Below, piece after piece: positions 60,373 through 64,000 of a DNA stretch of 64,000 nt. Made by a program: the position numbers and the translations under genes. Position 1 is the stretch's first letter. The number at the start of each line of letters is the position of its first letter. The notes beneath the pieces were generated by a model that did no database searches, was not told the DNA's origin, and worked only from the letters and a program-made list of their open reading frames with translations. The stretch is from Serinus canaria (taxonomy: Eukaryota; Chordata; Aves; Passeriformes; Fringillidae), in NCBI RefSeq assembly GCF_022539315.1, contig NC_066316.1, positions 103,286,179 to 103,350,178 on the forward strand. Reading direction: 5' to 3'.

Positions 60373-62388
60373 GGTATGGCAGCACTCTGGGAACTGATGT
60401 CCTAATGATTATGTGGACTGGTCAGTCAGGTAGTTAAAACCTTTCAGTTAAAATGGGAGCATCAGGAGATCTGAGAGCAAAATCATCTCAAGGATTATGA
60501 GAGACCACAGTGGGTGTGAGGGGAAGACAAATTATTAAAAAAAAAAAAAAAGGCAGCTGTACATGTCCAAAACACATTCTGTGACAAGTGAATGAAATAC
60601 AGTTTGGACATTTCAGGCATTCCCCCCACAATTTCTCATTTCACTGAACACCAGTCACAGGCAAGCACTGGACCAAAAGCCAGTCAACACTGTTCCTGTG
60701 CACTTCCCATCCCAAATGAACTGACACTCTCCACAGCCTTTCTCTGTTGCACTCTGAGACATTTTTCTCTCAATAACCTTTTTAGTGGTATAACAGTGGC
60801 CTTGTTTTATCTTCACTGACTTTTGGGAACCACCTTTTCATTACTGTTGATATCTCTGGGTGACCTTCAGCTACAGATGAAACACAGGCCAATTGTACAC
60901 TAAATTTGGAGTGCATCTGGTTTTAATCATGGATGAAAATATGTTTAGGCAGATGCATTCCAAGTTTAGTGTACAACATTCTGTACTGCAAAATCAAAGT
61001 GTTTTGAAAATATGGTAGGGAATACCATGTTGCAAAACTCCACTGTTCACTGTGCTCATAACTTATTTTTATGAGAAGACAGGGAGAAAAGAGAAGAGAA
61101 AGCCAGAAGACAGAGAGGAAGAAAAGTCTCCCTTAGGTCATCCTAACAGAGAAGAATCCCGTCTGCTAATGGAAAACCAAACACTACTCCTGGAATACAA
61201 AATACTCACATGCCTCAGTCCAGCTCCACCCTTTGCTTCCTTCACTTCCATTTTCTTCTTCTTCCGTTGTGTTTTGCTTTCAGGTCCAGAAGGACAGAAA
61301 CGAATGCCTGCTTTGTCTTTTTGCAAATCCTGAAATCATCAGAGATTTTGTAAGAGGAGTCATGGAACAGCTAATTTTGGTTTTTTTCAGGAAAACTGAT
61401 CACCTCCAGAGCGTGTGCTGACAGTGTACAAGGGGCTGTCTCTCTGGATAGGATGCACACCTCAGCTTAACACATATTTTTGCAAAATGCTCAGCCTGCT
61501 CTTCCCACTGCTGCCTGAAGGGAACATTTCTCTGGGCTTCTAGAAAGCATTTAAACAGCAAGACTTCTGCTTCTACATCTCCACCCAAGATACCACTGTA
61601 TCACTGTCACCAAACCCTCTTATCAGCAAACTTAAATAAATATATCCTGGCTGCCTGAGATGCTGTGAAGGCTGTGTCAGCTCTGGACTCCACACCTCTT
61701 TTAAGGCCTGGGTATTTGAGAAGGTCAGCAGCAGTAGGGTGCAAACACCCAAGGCTTGCTGCTTAGGACAGTGAGCCCAGGGGGATGATGAACTCCCAGA
61801 ACTAGCCAGCTCCCCCCAGCCCATCTCATGCCTCCTGCGTGCTCCCCACCTCCGGCTATCTCAGACAGGTGAGGCAGGGACCATGCCAAGCACCTTGTCC
61901 CAGCATGAGAAAGCCTCCACGACCAAAGGAGCCTAGTTCCAGGGCTGGACTGGAGACCCCAGTGGACCAGGTCTCCCTTGGCCATCAACAGCACTGCCTC
62001 ACCTTCTTCTCATCCCTTGTCTGATGTTCCTCATCTCCAGTCCAGTTTCCCCACTCCTCCGTGGGAGCCTTCCAGTCAGAGTCCAGGTCAATCACTGAAG
62101 GGTCACCTATCAGGGCAAGCATATGAATGGGTTATGTTCAAATCCATCCTACTTCCCAGCCTCACATGAGTAGCACAAATGCTGCAAAAATATCTTCTTG
62201 CCGGCTCATGTGATATTTGGATGTGCATGCATGCATGTCTTAAATGTGTTAAAACATTTACAAATTTATTTTAGAAATGTATTAAGACATATACATTGAC
62301 TGCCAATTCACAATTAGTGACAGCACTCTCCAGGACAGGAGAAAAATTAAAGAAGGGCAGAAAAGCACATACAAAACCAAAAGCCCTT

Positions 62389-62437
62389 TTAGTTTTGTAA
62401 AGCTTGTTTTTCAAGAAAACAAGCTTTACAAAACTAA
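62389..62437. repeat. Perfect 22-bp inverted repeat with 5-base loop
   Basis: The arms at 62389-62410 and 62416-62437 are exact reverse complements around TCAAG. Confidence 0.95.
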
Positions 62438-63807
62438 TAGACTGGCTTGTCAAATATTTCCTTTTAATTTTATGAAGAAGGATTGAGGCATATCCAAAAA
62501 CACTGGCAGACACAGCAGGCTCTTCCATTCACTGCAACACACCATCCTCTGGGCAATTATTCATATGGAAGAGTAATATTAACAAAGGATTTGTGCATTC
62601 ATTATTGCTCTCACTGGTGTTTTCTTTCTTACAAAAAATAGAACCAACTACATTCTCAACTTCATCTTCCTTTTCTGTTTTCTTTTCTTGAATGTAAGCC
62701 AGAAAAGCACCATCCCAGCACTGATTTCCAAACCTCCTTAATATACAACTCTAAACAGACATGAAATAGAGAACACCTACCCTGCATCAATTCTGATAAT
62801 TTCATGGGAACTGGGCAAAAAACTTTTCAAAATCATTTAGGTTTCTCTGTCTTTCAGCATCTGGTACCTTTGAAAATCTGGCTGCAAGCCCTCAGCTGCT
62901 TCTCCACAAAGTACTGGCAAACTATCCTAGTCAAGAAGGCAAAACAGACCAGTTTAATTCCTTCACCCAAACTGAATGAGGTGCAAAAAAGCAGATTAAT
63001 CAGCATAACATGTTGAAAGGACTACTCGATTATTTTTTAACAATTTGAATGTAACAATCTTGAGTCTTATCCTAACAGGAAGAATGACTAAAAACACAAT
63101 ATAGGTTTGAAAACATATAATAATAACTCTTAGCTGATTACTTCTCTTATAAAAAAAAATCCCAAGCGAGATGGAAAAACTTCTACTTGAAGCAGGGCCA
63201 AAACCAAAAGCATGCTGGGAATGATAAAAGAAAACTCTTTCCAAAAAGTTGCTCTGACCAGTTTGCTGCCAAATGTTATAAACATGATTATAAACATTGT
63301 TCAAGCTTCTCTGTTTAAAATCCGTGCCCTCTATATAGATAATATGTCTTTCCTTCTTCAAAAGGGAAAGGAACAACTTCTTTGAATGCATTCCCCCATA
63401 AAATTCCAGTACAAAACAAAATTCAGCCTCCTGAGCTGCAAGGCAGCAGCTCTGCTGATGGATGTTCTCGTGGGTGTGCAAGCAAAACAGACCATAATTT
63501 AACACATGGAAAAACACAACTGTTGTTTTCACCTTTTTAGCTTCTTGTATCTCAAAAAGTGCATTTATGTATATGGTTCTAAACATGAAAATAGTTTGAT
63601 GGCAAACTGCCTGCAATGGGCTTACATTAGTGCTTCACCCTTGTCACATGTGGGCATGAAACTTTGCCAGACAGTGGTGACTCTGCCTCATCTCAGAATT
63701 ACTCCTCCCAAAGTACTGTGTCCCAGGGGTGTTTAAAATCAACTCAGACTAAAATTAAGGGCAATAGAAGATTCTTTACAATTTGCTGGATTTGATGGGG
63801 AAATCGG

Positions 63808-63861
63808 ATTAGATGTACTTATCCCAAAGCTCTGATTAAATGTACTTATCCCAAAGCTCTG
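63808..63861. repeat. 27-base tandem duplication
   Basis: The unit at 63808-63834 is repeated at 63835-63861 with a single difference (ATTAGATG versus ATTAAATG). The duplication looks recent. Confidence 0.95.
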
Positions 63862-64000
63862 ACTTAAAATCTCTTCTGTTCTGTAGCATATTACCCTTCA
63901 GTGAGATCTCCCACAGTGTCCTTAAACTTTGAATACACTCTAGTATTTCTAAATCTGCTTCTCCTTGGGTCATCAATTCTCTCACAGGCTAAAACTGACC

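Larger units (their letters stand above)
50740..64000. other. Intergenic region downstream of the CR1
   Basis: No gene that I can support. In mammals the next gene in this direction is SDC1, well beyond this distance; I saw no syndecan exon. Apart from the small repeats and two doubtful open frames listed separately, the region holds AT-rich sequence and a pyrimidine-rich stretch at 59090-59340. Confidence 0.6.

Overview
This is nuclear DNA of a vertebrate, almost certainly a bird and probably a songbird. It is AT-rich, its protein-coding exons are split by short to medium introns with GT-AG ends, and it carries CR1-type LINE fragments and avian-type LTR sequences. Three conserved genes lie head to tail, all on the minus strand, in the order seen in human 2p24: WDR35 (5' part only), MATN3 (complete) and LAPTM4A (complete). 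Most other open reading frames in the window look like chance.

Layout. 1-15111: the first 11 coding exons of WDR35 (IFT121, an IFT-A ciliary transport protein), about 418 residues, with a CpG-rich promoter at 14790-15320. The rest of the gene lies off the left edge. 15112-19000: intergenic, with a CR1 fragment and a decayed gammaretrovirus-like provirus. 19524-33438: MATN3 (matrilin-3), eight coding exons, 451 residues: signal peptide, one von Willebrand A domain, four EGF domains, and a C-terminal coiled coil split by an intron with U12-type AT-AC signals. 33440-36115: intergenic, with an apparent solo LTR, a CA repeat and a perfect hairpin. 36115-49277: LAPTM4A, seven coding exons, 229 residues, with a CpG island promoter to about 49770. 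49798-50250: a 5'-truncated CR1. 50.3-64 kb: intergenic, with no recognised gene, one unexplained 3'-exon-like open frame and several small duplications and hairpins.

The genes do not form an operon and are not functionally linked as a unit, although WDR35 and MATN3 are both human skeletal-disorder genes. I found no previously undescribed multi-gene system. The most informative details are the AT-AC intron of MATN3 with every U12 signal readable, a dead fifth EGF exon in MATN3 intron 6, a minisatellite abutting the EGF4 acceptor, and four perfect short-loop inverted repeats that look like products of one kind of mutational event. Exon borders were worked out by hand from splice signals, reading phase and remembered family sequences; no alignment was run.
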